Below are positions 36,924 to 49,449 of a DNA stretch of 64,000 nucleotides, piece after piece (within the stretch, counting starts at the first letter, position 1; every line of letters starts with the position of its first letter). The DNA is taken from contig JABCPU010000023.1 in assembly GCA_016800925.1 (NCBI GenBank), forward strand, positions 304,441 to 368,440, given 5' to 3'. The stretch is from Suillus spraguei. Lineage: Eukaryota; Basidiomycota; Agaricomycetes; Boletales; Suillaceae. The notes below the pieces were generated by a model. It was not told the DNA's origin, did no database searches, and saw nothing but the letters and a program-made list of their open reading frames with translations. Made by a program: the position numbers and the translations under genes.

Positions 36924-39706
36924 TCATCCGTGAGTAAGAGCGTCCACACATATGATGCCATCGCGCTCGCTCCAAGGATAACCCCACCGGTGGAGCCATT
37001 CTCGCACGCCTGACGCAAGGCGAGCCCGAGAGGCACCACGCGCTGCGTCCTGTGTTCCAGTATGCTTTTCTTCTCCGACAATAAGGAAAGCTGAAACATA
37101 GAAATGAGTAGAGGTGCTAGCTCCAAAAAAGAACACCTACCGAGACCAAGGAAATGTTCCCGCTCGAGCTGAGATTAATATTAATTAGACCGTCATCCTA
37201 CTGTTGCATGGAGTACTCACAGCAAGCAAAAATTCTTCGAGAACTTCTGTCGCCTCATTCGAATGTAAACCATGAAGATCAAGCATAGATTCAGTTCTCT
37301 CTTCTGACGTCAGCTTTGAATCACCGCCTGCGGTGGTGCTGGCTATGCCTAGACATACTCCCAAGCCTCCTCCACAGGTTCGGCCACGGGCAGTTCGATC
37401 TCCGGCATCGTCAGACCAGCCAAGATCCCGGCCCTTCACAGCTTGTTCGGCAACTTTTGCACGCTCCCTAACGAGTTTACTAGCCGCTACTGTCATCTCG
37501 TTGCCCATTTTAGCATTGAGATCGTGACCTTCCCTGCTAAATCGTTTGGCTGCAGCACCGTCACCGCGTCTCCATGCATCGGCGGCCCGGGATAAGCACG
37601 CATTCCGAGCGGCACCCAGTTGCAGTGCTCGAGATCGATAAGACATATATAAAGCATTGATCGATTCCCCAGTAGGTAGGGTGGGCAGTAGTGACGGGGG
37701 ACGTAACTTGATGCGAGGCGATGGCTTTGGCGCCACGATCGAGGTGCGGATATGCAAGTTATCCACAGACGCACTCGACGAGATTGGCGGGCGAGTTGCC
37801 GTTGTACGGTCCATCGGCACTGGAGCAGGAGCTGGTCTCTTTACAGCTGCTGCAAATCTCGTGCGACCGGGATCGTGTTGCCAATGGCCATCACGGGCGC
37901 CGTAACCTCTCCGATTACGAGAAGCATCAAATCCGAGAGCTGGGAACTCATCAGGCGGAGGGCTTGTAGTGCGGGTACTAGAGTTACTGAGACTCGTCCG
38001 TGACAGTGCACCAGTCACACTGGCCACATCAACGTCTTTAGGAAGGTGATGCAAAAATTCACATTGATCCTGTTTGGCGCAGGTCCCACGCAACCAGAAC
38101 CGGCAGAGCGCTCTCTCTAGATCATGGCTGAGAATGAAGATGAGGTGGACATAACCCAAAAAAATAGGAACCAACAAACCTGAAACGGCAATCGGCTCGC
38201 AAGCATTCGCCCGCAAGGTAATAGCGGCAAACCCTATTTCCGCCAGGAACGGGCCGTCCATTGCCTCTGGTAGAACCTCGGGCGGGCTGGAAGCCTCCGC
38301 GTCCCGCATGCACTCCGGCGTTGCCATCCCTAGCCACTAATGTCACTCGTCCCCCCATGGACTGCACGCGAGGTTGGCTGTGCTGAGGTGGAGAAGGCAG
38401 CGCGCGATCAACAAGCCATGCCATAGCACGGTCGAAATCATAGCCGTTCTGAGAAAGTGCATCTTCAAGCTCGGATGGCGCAAGGGTGGATCCGAATACC
38501 GAGCTAAGCACATCAAGAGGCGTCATTCCATCTGTCAAGTAGCCTGTCCCCTCCGCGTCGTCGATTGATCCATCGAATTGCGGGTCATAGTCATAGCCAT
38601 GCTGGTAGTAACTTTGTGCAAGTGGATCATCGGGAGAAATTGAGGTACCATCTGTCCACTGGTCAAAGTCGGTGATTGTAATTGGATGGAAGGAGTTGGA
38701 TGATGTCTTGGGTGCGAAGGGATCGAATGGGTCATCTTCTTCGTCCTCCTCCCCTGGCCTAAGAGACGAGCGGAGGTTGCTAGGAGTTACAGCTCTGGGC
38801 TGCACAGAATCACCCGGCATTAATGGTGCAGCGATGGCAAGATTGGAAGTTGCTCTGAGCTGGCTATGAGACCACAGGTCGGGAGACGGTGTCTCGGTTC
38901 TATATCCAGAAAGGGTTCCGGGGACTGATGAAGTTGCAGCTGCAGATAGGGGTCGGGGAATGGGCTTGAATTCGGTTGCTTTTGCACTCAAAAGTCGGGG
39001 AGAGGATAATGGTGATGATGGAAGGCTCGACGTGAATTGAGGGTATGCTTGTGCTTGTGCATGCGCGAGTGTTGGTGAGTTCATTGGTGAAATGCTACGT
39101 ACAGTCGTGTATGAGTTTGCGTTTCCGGTTACAAGAGGGGAACCAGCAGGTGTGTGTGGTCTGCGGAAACCGATGGCAAGAGGAGAGCTAGGTACTGAAG
39201 TGGGGGTATCCGGCCTGTTGGGGATGAACCGAGCAGCAGAATGGGTGGAGGCACGAGAAGAGGGTCGAGATGGCCGTCGCGTTGGAGTCAAGAAAAGGAA
39301 AGGCACGCCTGCTACATCGTCGTGGTGTCTATGCATCAAATCTAAGACATGTTGCTCGAGCTATAAGACAGAAGATGAGCAAAAAGAGGTAAGAGCAAGC
39401 ATCTTGCGAGCTCACCATGTCGTCTTCTACCCCACAAGTAGTCTTCAACGATTCTTTAAGTTCATCCTCTTGCTCATTAGCAAGAAATCCTGCTACTTTC
39501 GTCACAAAAGAGGTGGTGATGCGGATTGATTCGTCTACGTCTCCATCTCCATCGAAACTGTCCGCACTGCCCTTTTGCTGACGGATTATAGCTAATAATT
39601 GGGCACGGGTGTGGGGAAATCGTTGGCTGGTCAGGGCTGAGCCAGATTCAGATGCATCGTCAGGCTCAAAGATAACAGCGGACGGCAGAGTTAGCGTCTG
39701 CGGCAT
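36924..39706 (-). CDS. CUE / CCCH zinc finger / Smr-domain protein
   Basis: The ATG at 39704-39706 starts MPQTLTLPSAVIFEPDDASE. After an N-terminal helical part and a long Ser/Pro-rich region comes a CUE/UBA-like segment (LDVLSSVFGSTLAPSELEDA; NGYDFDRAMAWLVD) that would bind ubiquitin. Two CCCH zinc fingers follow: CRYYLAGECLRADCRFR and, after an intron, LCRFWLRGTCAKQDQCEFLH. The C-terminal Smr domain is spread over three exons: MLDLHGLHSNEATEVLEEFL, LEREHFLGL, and AFLIVGEEKHTGTQDAARGA with EWLHRWGYPWSERDGIICVD, stop at 36924. DLHGLH and the GTG-type motif (here HTGTQ) are the Smr hallmarks, often linked to nuclease or RNA binding. This suggests RNA surveillance or ribosome quality control (inference). 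The architecture is broadly conserved in fungi, as I recall. Confidence 0.85.
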
Positions 39707-40015
39707 CGCTTGAGGGCGTCAAAGTGAATAGTGAGGAATATAAAACAAGAAAGGTCCGAAAGCGAAGGGTGAGACGAAGCTAATCTCTGCGTCCGGGGAC
39801 GTGCAGCTGCTAGCAAATCAACAACGATAGGATCCACATAAGAGCAATATGAAACACCGAACAAGAAAACAAATAACGTTATCCCCATCACGCCTAAAGC
39901 TTCTTGATCTTTGATTCAATTGTTGTCCTCAACGAGCCGACAAGCAGGATCAATCAATGCATATTTTGCAAAGTAATCAAGACTACAGAAATATCATTAC
40001 AATACTTTTTAACTT

Positions 40016-41573
40016 TCAGTCGTCCCACTGAACGAGAACGAACTCTTCTCTCCAACACTCCTTGTCACCACCGTGGTCATCAAGGCAACAGTCCTTTTCA
40101 CACGAAAAAATCATGCAAGTGCCCCACTCCATACCTCGCTTATCAGGCGTGGCATTTTTCTGCAGCGCTTCCTGCACCACCTTCATTCTTTGTTCGTCTG
40201 TCAGCTTCTGCGCATCTTCATCCTTGATGGAGGTTCTGAGGACATTGATCAGGTTGGGCATAAGTTGACATTCGAAAACGCGAGCCGCCTTGCACGCCGG
40301 GCACGGGGGAATTGATGCGGTGCTGTATGAACGTTTGACAGCAGGGACGACCTTGAAGGCAGCCTTCGTTACTGGAAGAGGGTCCTGAGGAGGAACAGGG
40401 AATAATCTGTCAAATACTTTGTCCGAAGAAAAAGGTAGGGGATCCCTTTTAGCTCATATCTACACTCAAAACATTAGATAGTCGGATAGAAAGACAAAGC
40501 TTAGGCTAACCTGAGACATTGCTCTCCTGTGTTGCTCACTCGCTTCGTGAAACGATCAAATACACTGTCCACTTCCAAGGAGTTCTCGTATGGTTCGAAT
40601 GCCCAGCTTACATCCTTTCCGTCTTTAGAATCGTCATCTGTAGGGTCTTCTATACGGGCATTCTGAGGAATTTTGGTCTTGGGCGGGGGAGGTAAATATT
40701 CTGAGGTCGTTGAAAGGTACAGAGGAGGAAATGACGGAGCAGATTGCCACGGTGAATCGTTAATCGTTGTTGATGCCATCGCAGTAATCAATGAATCTGC
40801 GGAAGACTCGGACGTGACACTTTCTGTATCACTCGTGTACTCTGGCTCGTTTTCAATTGCAGGGGAAGCGACTGTGAGACCTGGCTGTCCGAATACGTGA
40901 TCACCCAATCCAAAAGGACTGGGAACAAATGTCGCCTGCATCTGGCAGTTGGGTAAGTGACTGTACACATATCGTACAAATGTGACTCAACTGAAAACGG
41001 ATTAGTTGTAGGTACAGTCTTTATAGGTGAAGAAGCCTTGCGTTGTGCTTGCGTTTTCGCCAATTTTTTTGAAAGCTTTGCTGCATACTCTACGTTGTAC
41101 CTCAAAGCACGCCAAGCACGAACGCTATTTCAGAATTCACCAAAAATGACGGTCTATTTCTTCACGGAATGATACAAACCTACCTCCCATCCTTTTGTTG
41201 GCATGCACTCCGGGAACATCCCCACATGTACAATGCTCTATCCATAGGACTATCCTCGACTGGGCACCAGACTTGTACAAGCAATTCCATGGGGTATGAA
41301 CAGATCTTGCATTGAGATGAAGAGAATGGTGGTTCTCTCGAAGGCAGCATTGCCTTGAAAAAAATCAAGTAAATTGCATTGACAGGTTGATCGTACATGA
41401 TCGAAGGGACATGCTCGTACAGGATGCCCCCCAATGCGAGAAACCGCAGCATCTTTGATATCAGTCTCTGTCTCCACTATGCCATCGGGGATGCCTAGCA
41501 AAACCGCCGTCTCCACTTCTGAACCGATCTCATCGTCGGAATCAGACCAATCATCATCGACAGCAGAGGGCAT
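40016..41573 (-). CDS. TSR4: TSR4 / PDCD2-family ribosomal protein uS5 chaperone
   Basis: The ATG at 41571-41573 starts MPSAVDDDWSDSDDEIGSEV, then VLLGIPDGIVETETDIKDAA and VSRIGGHPAFL (spliced), the PDCD2 N-terminal zinc-binding part with QCKICSYPMELLVQVWCPVE and MYMW-type MWGCSRSACQQKDGRS, followed by VRAWRALRYN. The C-terminal PDCD2 domain contains YELKGIPLPFSSDKVFDRLF, IPPCPACKAARVFECQLMPN, GMEWGTCMIFSCEKDC and the final EEFVLVQWDD with a stop at 40016-40018. Tsr4 is the co-translational chaperone of Rps2/uS5 in yeast (known). About six introns. It is divergent from MSC2. Confidence 0.92.
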
Positions 41574-42015
41574 TGTGATGGTGGGATCTGGGATAAGTTC
41601 TTATCAGTAAGATTCATCTGCAAGAACTCGATAAGAAAAGTCAAAAAAAAAAGTCAGATATGCATGAATGGTAAAATTTGAAAGACTCGTCATAGGTGCT
41701 ATCGTGAGGAAACCGCACGCTAGCAGATTCAGACTCGTCATCTAAAGGCCTCATCCAAAAGAGATATAGCTTTGAACTCGGACTCACCGTGAGTGATGTT
41801 AAACTGGAAGGAAGAACAAGCAAAATCTTTCAAGACATGGTATGAGAGACCAAACATAAACAAACTAAGTGAAAGTCGTGGGAAAACTCTTCTTGATTTG
41901 CAGATTCTATTGATGCAAGGACAAGCTAACCAATTGCAACACGTTCGAACCCGCTGAACTGTTTCTAAGTTTGATACTTGTTAGAATATTCACACTCTTT
42001 TACGCTGGCCCTGGG
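41574..42015. other. divergent intergenic region TSR4 / MSC2
   Basis: Shared upstream region of two divergent genes. A 60-codon minus-strand frame (41641-41823) ends in a poly-Phe run over an A-tract and is not convincing. A tRNA B-box-like GTTCGAACCC at 41943-41952 has no cloverleaf around it. Confidence 0.4.
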
Positions 42016-45000
42016 ATGTCTCCCCCAGATGCCCGAACGCGTCGGAAGATCAGCTTGAAACCAGCTAAAGTGCTGACTGGATCGTAAGTTGCTTACTAGT
42101 ATGCGTGTCAATATCTCACTCCTGCAAGCTATTCCAGAATCACCAACAGACTCATACCAATCATACTACCCTCCAATGTCATCTTCGTGCTGGCGCTCTA
42201 TGCAGCAAAAGAACTACTTCTTTCGTATGATGTGGGAGTGTTCTGGGTGCTTATGAGGGTGTTGGCTTGTGGCGGGTTGGGTATGCTGACATGGGAAGCT
42301 TTTACGGGGAAGCTTACGAAGAATGGAAATATAGAAGTACGTGTATGAAAATCTGGCACTTTCTGTCTTGATCCTTGATCATGTTCAGTGGACAGCAATT
42401 GGCGTGTCTTCGTTACTGCTCTTCGTCCAACAAGGAGCCTTGTTTACAGCATTGTATCGTCTTCCCTCTCCAAGGTATGCCGCTTCTTGACAATGAACCA
42501 TGGTATTATCGACTCATTTCCATGCAGGGTAATGTTGTTCAGTCATTTCTCCGCAATGTGGGTAGAATCCTTTATAGCCCCCGCTTCGGTTAGTCTGCTC
42601 TACACAATTGAATGTTCTATTCATGAGACCTTTCAGATGTGGAAACCTATCTTGACCTTCTCGTCGTTTCTACTTTCATTTGCCTCTGATGCGCTTTTGT
42701 CTAAACGCAGCGTCTCCATCATTGCTCCTGGTTATGGAGCCTTGGTAATGCATGGCATATCCACTTATGCTCTTGAACATCTTCGTGGTGTCTTAGCTCC
42801 AACTGTAAACCCCATCTTGACAACTGCTGCAAGTACACTCGGTGCGGCGCTTGTTGGACTCCCGCTTTACGCCTTAAGACAAGCCCTTGTATGTACTTCA
42901 CAATCAGGTCTTCTGTTATGACTTTATTCTATCCTTTCAGCTTAACTTTCCACCAACACCTATCGTTCCTTTGACCTCCTTGGCAGTCCTTCCCGTTCTG
43001 GCATATACTATGATATTTCTGACGCCGGACACAATTGGCATGCAATTCAACGTTATCCAGACCTCTCAAATGTTTTTGGTCTCTTACCCGATTGCTTTCC
43101 TTGTCGCGGTTGCCATGGGTTTCCTCGGTTTCTCACAGCGTCCACATTGGATCGATTTGCTAGTGGGGGTGATGCTCTATTATTGTCAGCATTCATTCCG
43201 CATGCTCGTGGTATCCGGTTCTTACCTCCTTTTACATAGCGATATATCCTGATAATGACCCCACACTGTCCGGTTCATCGCGGACTCCAATGTCGAAAGT
43301 TATACGGTTCTATTTGAACTCGATACTCTCGGACCCTGAGTCGAGAAAGATTTTCTATTTCCTCGTGTTGAATCTGGTTTTCATGCTAGTTCAGATGTTA
43401 TACGGTGTCTGGACAAACAGCTTGGGTCTCATCTCTGATGGTGAGTTGAACGACGACATGGTTTCTGCATGCTGATGACTCCCCTCCCCTTTAAGCTATC
43501 CATATGGCCTTTGATTGCTTGGCTATTGGTGTCGGTTTACTAGCCTCGATTATGGCTAAATGGCCTCCAGATGAACGATTCACGTACGGGTAAGATCATG
43601 TCTTGTATTATACTGACGCATGCAGTAATCCAGACCTCCAGATATGGTCGAATCGAAACTTTGTCAGGATTTGCCAACGGAATATTCCTCATCCTGATAT
43701 CTGTTTTCATCGTCTTTGAAGCTGTACAGCGAATGTACGTTTATGGTTGATCGAGGATTATGATTCTAGTAAATGTTAACTTTCTGTAGATTGGACCCTC
43801 CGGAAATGACGACGAACCAGCTACTGCTAATCAGCTCCCTCGGACTTGGTATCAACTTGTTTGGCATGTATGCAATGGGCGGCCACCATCATCACGTTCG
43901 TTAATACACTCCCACTGGATTATCTCATTCTAACCTCAACAACGCCACAGGGTCACTCTCATCATCACGGACATGGACATCAGCATCAATCACATAATGG
44001 GCATGCTCACCACGAACACTCGCATGCTCATGTTGACTATTCCCATAAACATGACAGTCACACGGTTGGCGATGGCCCCAGGGCTTCCAAACTCAGTGAA
44101 CACCTGCAGTCTTCACTATCCCACGAAGACTCGCATGCATACAACGACTCCTCACATTTGCACTCTTCAAATCACACATCTTTCTGCTCGGACCATAAGT
44201 CTCATTCTCATTCAGGCTCCCATTCACACTCTGATCATGCACATACCCATCCTCCGCCTTCCCCGTTACCTATGGATCACGAGAACTCTTCGATACGTGG
44301 CCGCAAGCCTCACTCTCGGGGTCCTTCCCTCAATATACCCGCTGATGGCACCCAAGTTGCATCTGCCATTCCATTCCCCCTGTCTTCCCCCAGTGGCGTG
44401 GACTCGCCAATTTCACCCAGCTACCCTAGCACTCTAAAGCATGATCATCACCACCACTACCACCATGGGATGGAGTCTTCGGAGCACAACCCACGCGATC
44501 ATGATCATGGTCACTGTCACGAACATGATCATGGGCACCATCACGAAGGACACAGTGACAATATGCGTGGCGTTTTCTTGCACGTTATGGCGGTGAGCAC
44601 TTGTCAGACATTTTTAGGCCAGTATTCATAAATCATTACAGGACACGTTGGGTTCCGTCGGCGTCATTATCTCGACCCTCCTCATCCAGTTTTATGGATG
44701 GACAATATTCGACCCAATAGCGTCGTTGTTCATCGCAGTTATGATCGCTGCAAGTGTCATACCGCTGGTAATTGACACTGGCAGAGTCCTGAGCCTTGAT
44801 GTGGGGACCCGCGAGAGAGAAGTTCAGCAGGCTCTCTCTGAGGTATTACATATTTCTTTTAATCCAACTACTCTGACCACCTACTTCTCCTTATAGCTTG
44901 CCTTCGTGGATGGCGTTGCCTCTTACTCATCCCCTCAGTTCTGGCCCAAAGACTCAGCAAACATCATTGGCTCGATCCACATCCAGCTTGCGCTTTCATC

Positions 45001-45127
45001 ACATAAACATCCTGACACTGATGATGTGCGCGAACGGGTGCATAGCCTTCTTCGGAGCAGGATTTCCGGGCTTGAAGAGCTGACCATACAGTTAGAAGAG
45101 GAGGGAGACCTGTTGGAGGATAGATAG
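42016..45127 (+). CDS. MSC2: ER/Golgi zinc transporter Msc2 (ZnT5-like CDF)
   Basis: The ATG at 42016 starts MSPPDARTRRKISLKPAKV. Spliced exons give an N-terminal multi-span region (ITNRLIPIILPSNVIFVLAL; WTAIGVSSLLLFVQQGALFT; HFSAMWVESFIAPASVSLLY) and then the CDF core: IFYFLVLNLVFMLVQMLYGV, WTNSLGLISDAIHMAFDCLA (HxxxD site), YGRIETLSGFANGIFLILIS and NLFGMYAMGGHHHH. A very long His-rich cytosolic loop (about 43950-44560; HGHGHQHQSHNGHAHHEHSH) leads to HVMADTLGSVGVIISTLLIQ, the second HxxxD site, and a C-terminal domain DGVASYSSPQFWPKDS ending at 45127. In yeast, Msc2 works with Zrg17 to supply zinc to the ER lumen (known). Eleven or so introns. Confidence 0.93.
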
Positions 45128-45656
45128 CGCGAACACCAGTCGCATATATTGTATACAATTTAATCATACGGAATGCATCCATTCGCATCACTCCGTGTCA
45201 CCAGATAGTCCAAACAGCTTCTCCGTTTTGCTGCTCGGCAGGGGACCCAACAAATAGATTCATCGTGACATTTACATCGAAGCGCGCATTCTCCGAGGAG
45301 CAAGTGAAATTTTAGCTTTTGTGCTCAAGTAAGTGGTTGGATCTTCGAGAATAAGTATGATAATCAAGATGAGAGCATTGTTGAAAAAATTGATGGCGTT
45401 CCCCTGTGACGAGTTTAAGATACCAGAAGAGATAAGCAGGTCTTGAGAATTGGCGGGATGAAGGAGTGATACATGCGTTCAAAGGAGTGGCACGGGGTTA
45501 TGCTGAGTAGCTGCTCGACACAAAAAACAACGATATTCATGCATGTAGATGGTGCCAGTCAGATCCGAGCGCTGTGAAGCACCGACTGTTGATTGAATAC
45601 GATAGAATACATGAACGAGTGCTTTGCGATGATTCTGCAACTTGAAGTCGTTTACT
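45128..45656. other. intergenic region after MSC2
   Basis: MSC2 3' UTR and unassigned sequence. No coding or RNA signature seen. Confidence 0.4.
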
Positions 45657-46264
45657 TTATGTAAAAGGGTTTATAAATCGAATGGTGAATTTCGTCCTCA
45701 AAAGACGCAAGAGCGGAATATGGGCAGGAGCGTCTAGTACAATGTCAGGCATGGCCAAAAAGTCATACAGACTTGGTGTGACATCAACTGATACGATGGT
45801 AAGATTCGGAAGACACCCGACAACTGCTGCGAGAAGTTCTTAATCTGTGTCCCCATGAGCCTGACTCTTGTCGCGCATTACGATGTCCAGCCTTTCTGTA
45901 AAAGAGCCTAGAGGCCGTTCACCCAGAACCACACCTTTCCCGAGAGCCGAGAATGCCAATGCGCTGGCGAGCGACAACAGACACAGACCTCAGCCGATAA
46001 AAAACAATCTGTAAAGGAATGGCATAGCCAGGCGCCACCACTTTTTGCAAACCCAAACAAGGTGACGCCTAGTCACTAAGGAGCGCCTGATGAGAGGATA
46101 GTAGTCGCGGTTGAAAAGGGACCCAAGAACGCCCAAATATTTGTAAATCTCAGGAATAGAGATGTCGGGGACATATGTGGCATGATCTCCCAAAGTTCTG
46201 GAGGAAGCTCCAGGATATTTGCGCGGCGTCTTGCCTTCAGTGCAGAAACGGAGTTGGGTATCAT
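45657..46264 (-). pseudogene. degraded F-box-like (LPPELW) family gene
   Basis: The ATG at 46262-46264 starts MIPNSVSALKARRRANILEL and PPELWE, the F-box-like start of a large agaricomycete family. One base appears lost near 46190-46200; the next frame reads ATYVPDISIPEIYKYLGVLG, RSLVTRRHLVWVCKKWWRLA and MPFLYRLFFIG. It then meets TGA where I expect Arg (GG-CGA to GG-TGA), continues LCLLSLASALAFSALGKGVV and ERLDIVMRDKS, meets TAA, and continues AAVVGCLPNLTIVSVDVTPS before fading out. Two in-frame stops and a frameshift make it non-functional. It sits between MSC2 and ALG2, facing away from ALG2. Confidence 0.7.
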
Positions 46265-46515
46265 TTTGGAGTGATTTAACTGTGACTAAGCCCGATCACT
46301 CTATCTTAGCACAAACTCGAAAGTAAACAAGACGTTAAGAGTATGACTGACCTTATGAGCCTTAGGACCGATCCAAGGCAATAAGGTGTTTTGAGAGTTG
46401 GAGTTGAAGTTGAAGAGTGACTCAGTGAGTGTGACAGACGGTCACCAATTCGTTAGACGGCCTATTGCAACACATACTTATACCAGCACGAACCACTGCT
46501 CGTTAAATTTGAAGG

Positions 46516-48215
46516 ATGATGAAGAGCTCAAAGTTGCGCATTGCGTTTATTCACCCTGACTTAGGAATTGGTGTGTATGTCATGGTGGATTCGAATACAG
46601 AGCCCAACTCACATTATGACATGCAGGAGGAGCTGAAAGGCTGGTTGTAGACGCTGCATTGGGTTTGCAATCCCTGGGTCACTCTGTGCATATATATACC
46701 TCTCATCATGACCAGCACCACTGTTTTGATGAGACAAGAGATGGTATGTCAGAAAATGCTTGTTCGGTGACCACGTCACCATTATACAGCCATCCTTTAC
46801 AGGAAGATTGTGCATCCATCATGTACTCCCACCGCTGCCTCGGTCTATACGGGGAATGTTTCATGTCATGTTTGCACATGCAAGGCAGCTACATCTGACA
46901 GTGCACCTCATGTGCACGTCAGCGCATCAATACGATGTCTTCTTCGTTGATCAACTCTCTACTTGCATACCGTTCCTCCGAAGGTTTTGTGGGAAGCGCG
47001 TCGTCTTCTACTGCCATTTTCCGGACAAGCTTCTTGCAAATGGCGCCTATGAAGAGGACCAGCGGGGCCAGAATGTCAGTATCCTGAAACGCATCTATCG
47101 CTTCCCAATGGACTGGCTAGAGGAGGTGACTACGAGTATGTATACCACGGCTTGTACAGAATTACCATTTAATGGAGATCTAGCACAGGCTGATTTAATT
47201 CTCGCCAACTCGAAGTTCACTGCACGAGTGACCAAGTCGCACTTCTCTTCCCTTAGACACCAGCTGAAAGTCGTCTATCCTGGAATTAATATTGCAGCCT
47301 ATATTTCACCAGTCGACTTATCAGATCCTGATATCCTTCAGATTGCGTCGTAAGTATATTTTTGTTTACTTCATGCATGAATCATTCAAACATTCGGTTA
47401 AGACGACGGCGAACACTGTTGTCCCTCAACCGGTTTGAAATGAAAAAGAATGCTACCTTAGCAATAGAAGCGTTTGCGATACTGCGGAACAAGGATCCGA
47501 ATACATCAGACGTGAGGCTGGTTCTTGCTGGTTGGTTGCGTAGCAGTCATTATACGAGTTCATCACTGACTATCTTCCAGGTGGCTATGATCCCCGTCTA
47601 GAAGATAACATACGTACACTGAGATCGCTCATCGAACTGGCTCAGGTCAATGGTCTAACTTACAATGTCATTACCCCGTTACAGTCCCGCGTGGCAGTAC
47701 CATCGTTCCCGAAGAAAACCCCGAATGAACCGGATATATTATTCCTCTTAAACTTTACCACCGCCCAGCGTTCAGGTCTACTCCAGGCTCAATCTACGCT
47801 CGCTCTATTATATACCCCAGCTAACGAACATTTCGGAATTGGACCGGTAGAAGGCATGATATGTGGCCTGCCGATACTCGCCTGTGATAGCGGTGGCCCT
47901 ACCGAGAGTATCGTTGACCAGCCATCAGATCAAAGGACCGGATGGCTCTACGGTCCCCAGCCATCAGTGTGGGCTCAAGCATTGGAAGACATTTGTAATC
48001 TCTCGGAGACAGATAGGAAGGCGCTCTCGCAGAGAGCTCGGGACCGTGCCCAGAACATGTTCGGAGTGGAGGCGATGGCGAAGTCCCTCGAGGATGTATT
48101 GGAACAAGCAGTATCCATGGGACCAGTGTCAAGAACGGGGATGTGGCTCGTGATGTCTGCAGTTCTGGGGCTGTTGGCGGTCTTAATCTTCCGGTATGGG
48201 TTGTTTTCAGGGTAG
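46516..48215 (+). CDS. ALG2: ALG2 alpha-1,3/1,6-mannosyltransferase
   Basis: Adds the second and third mannoses to dolichol-linked N-glycan precursor on the cytosolic face of the ER. The ATG at 46516 gives [19 protein letters not shown], then after an intron [20 protein letters not shown] and [16 protein letters not shown]. Later exons carry [72 protein letters not shown] and [15 protein letters not shown]. The GT-B nucleotide-sugar motif is [20 protein letters not shown] with E-x7-E spacing, followed by SGGPTESI. A hydrophobic C-terminal segment ([17 protein letters not shown]) is the membrane anchor. Stop at 48213-48215. At least four introns. Both family and orientation are secure. Confidence 0.95.
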
Positions 48216-49449
48216 CCCCTTGATTGCGAATGGACGGGAGTTATTCGATAGGTCAGGACCTTATCGAAAATCTCGCGTAATAGCGAAGTCGTTGAACCAA
48301 GTATACTGTTGTTTGGGGGTGGCCCGGTTCCGTGGTCGCTAGCGCTATCCTCCCAGCCGGCTCAGAATGCGCAGCCTCAAGAGGACTTCTTATTATTGTT
48401 TTAACGTACTTGGCATCATCATGCGCATGTACATATAATATTTGCTCGGTGCCGTTGGTGCATATCTGGTCAATATTTTCTATTTGAAGAATGTATGGGC
48501 TATTCATACGAGGCGCTCAGTCAAGTACGGAGTCTATTTCTGAGCTGAAAATTTTCACGCTCCATCTCAAATTTCTCTTTCATTGCACTGATAGACAGTG
48601 CGTGCCTCCGCATTAAGCAATTTAAGAGCATCTTTGTACTGATTGCATGTAGCATATCATAAGTCCAACGGGACCGAGGAGATCGAGTCAGAGAGTGATC
48701 AAGACGAAGAGGTGAATGAAATGGAAAAGGGCTCAGATTATGTGCCTTGGTAGGACTTGGACAAACGTGGTTTCCAGAATTGATCTTGTCTATGGCATAT
48801 AAAAAAAGCATCCTCCTATATGCGGCCCACCGCGACTTACACGTACAGCCTGGGATCGGTGTTTTGACAGACACTTTGGAAAGCCAGACATCCGTGCTCT
48901 ACTCCCAAGGCTTCTGCTTCTCTAGTAAGGTAAGTAGCTTCTATTGGCCTCCGAACACCTTGTGCGACTCGCGACTGTTCGAAAAATATTGACCTTCAGT
49001 TATTTAATGCGTGTGCAGGAGCTTCGGCTGCAAGAAATATATCTTGTGAAAAACAGACGAATGATCCTAATTTGTCATACAAAGACACGATAGCTTCAAA
49101 CAGAGAAGGTTTGGTTTGGTCATATGTTCCACCAGTGATTGCCATGATTTAAATTTTAGATACACAGTTGTATGTGCCTTGACAGCAAAGAATGTTCAAA
49201 ATACTAATAGGTCTCTGCTTGCAATATTATTCTTGATTGCGAGTGCATTCTAAATCACTGTAGATACTCTGTGCAGTGGTCCTCAGATCAGCACCTGATA
49301 TTGTAGACACGTTTACAGACGTCAATTCATCCAATATCCACTTCGTTAAACCTGAAGAGAAACTACATAAAACCTGTGGCAGCCTCACGACACAATATAA
49401 TAAGTGTTTCGAACGTGTCCGAAGGTATGGAGTAAATATTACTGTAATG
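48216..49449. other. 1.2-kb boundary between gene block and repeats
   Basis: No supported gene. A minus-strand frame of 117 codons (48521-48874) and a short acidic plus-strand frame around 48680-48752 overlap each other and match nothing I know. Toward the right the sequence becomes AT-rich. Confidence 0.4.

Noticed and set aside
41941..41960. tRNA-like B-box (GTTCGAACCC)
   Set aside because: No anticodon arm, acceptor stem or T-run terminator around it on either strand.
44000..44560. Apparent CA/AT-rich minisatellite in MSC2
   Set aside because: It encodes the His-rich loop typical of zinc transporters; the periodicity comes from His codons.
48521..48874. 117-codon minus-strand frame after ALG2
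   Set aside because: Overlaps other plausible frames on both strands, its composition is unremarkable, and no family was recognised.
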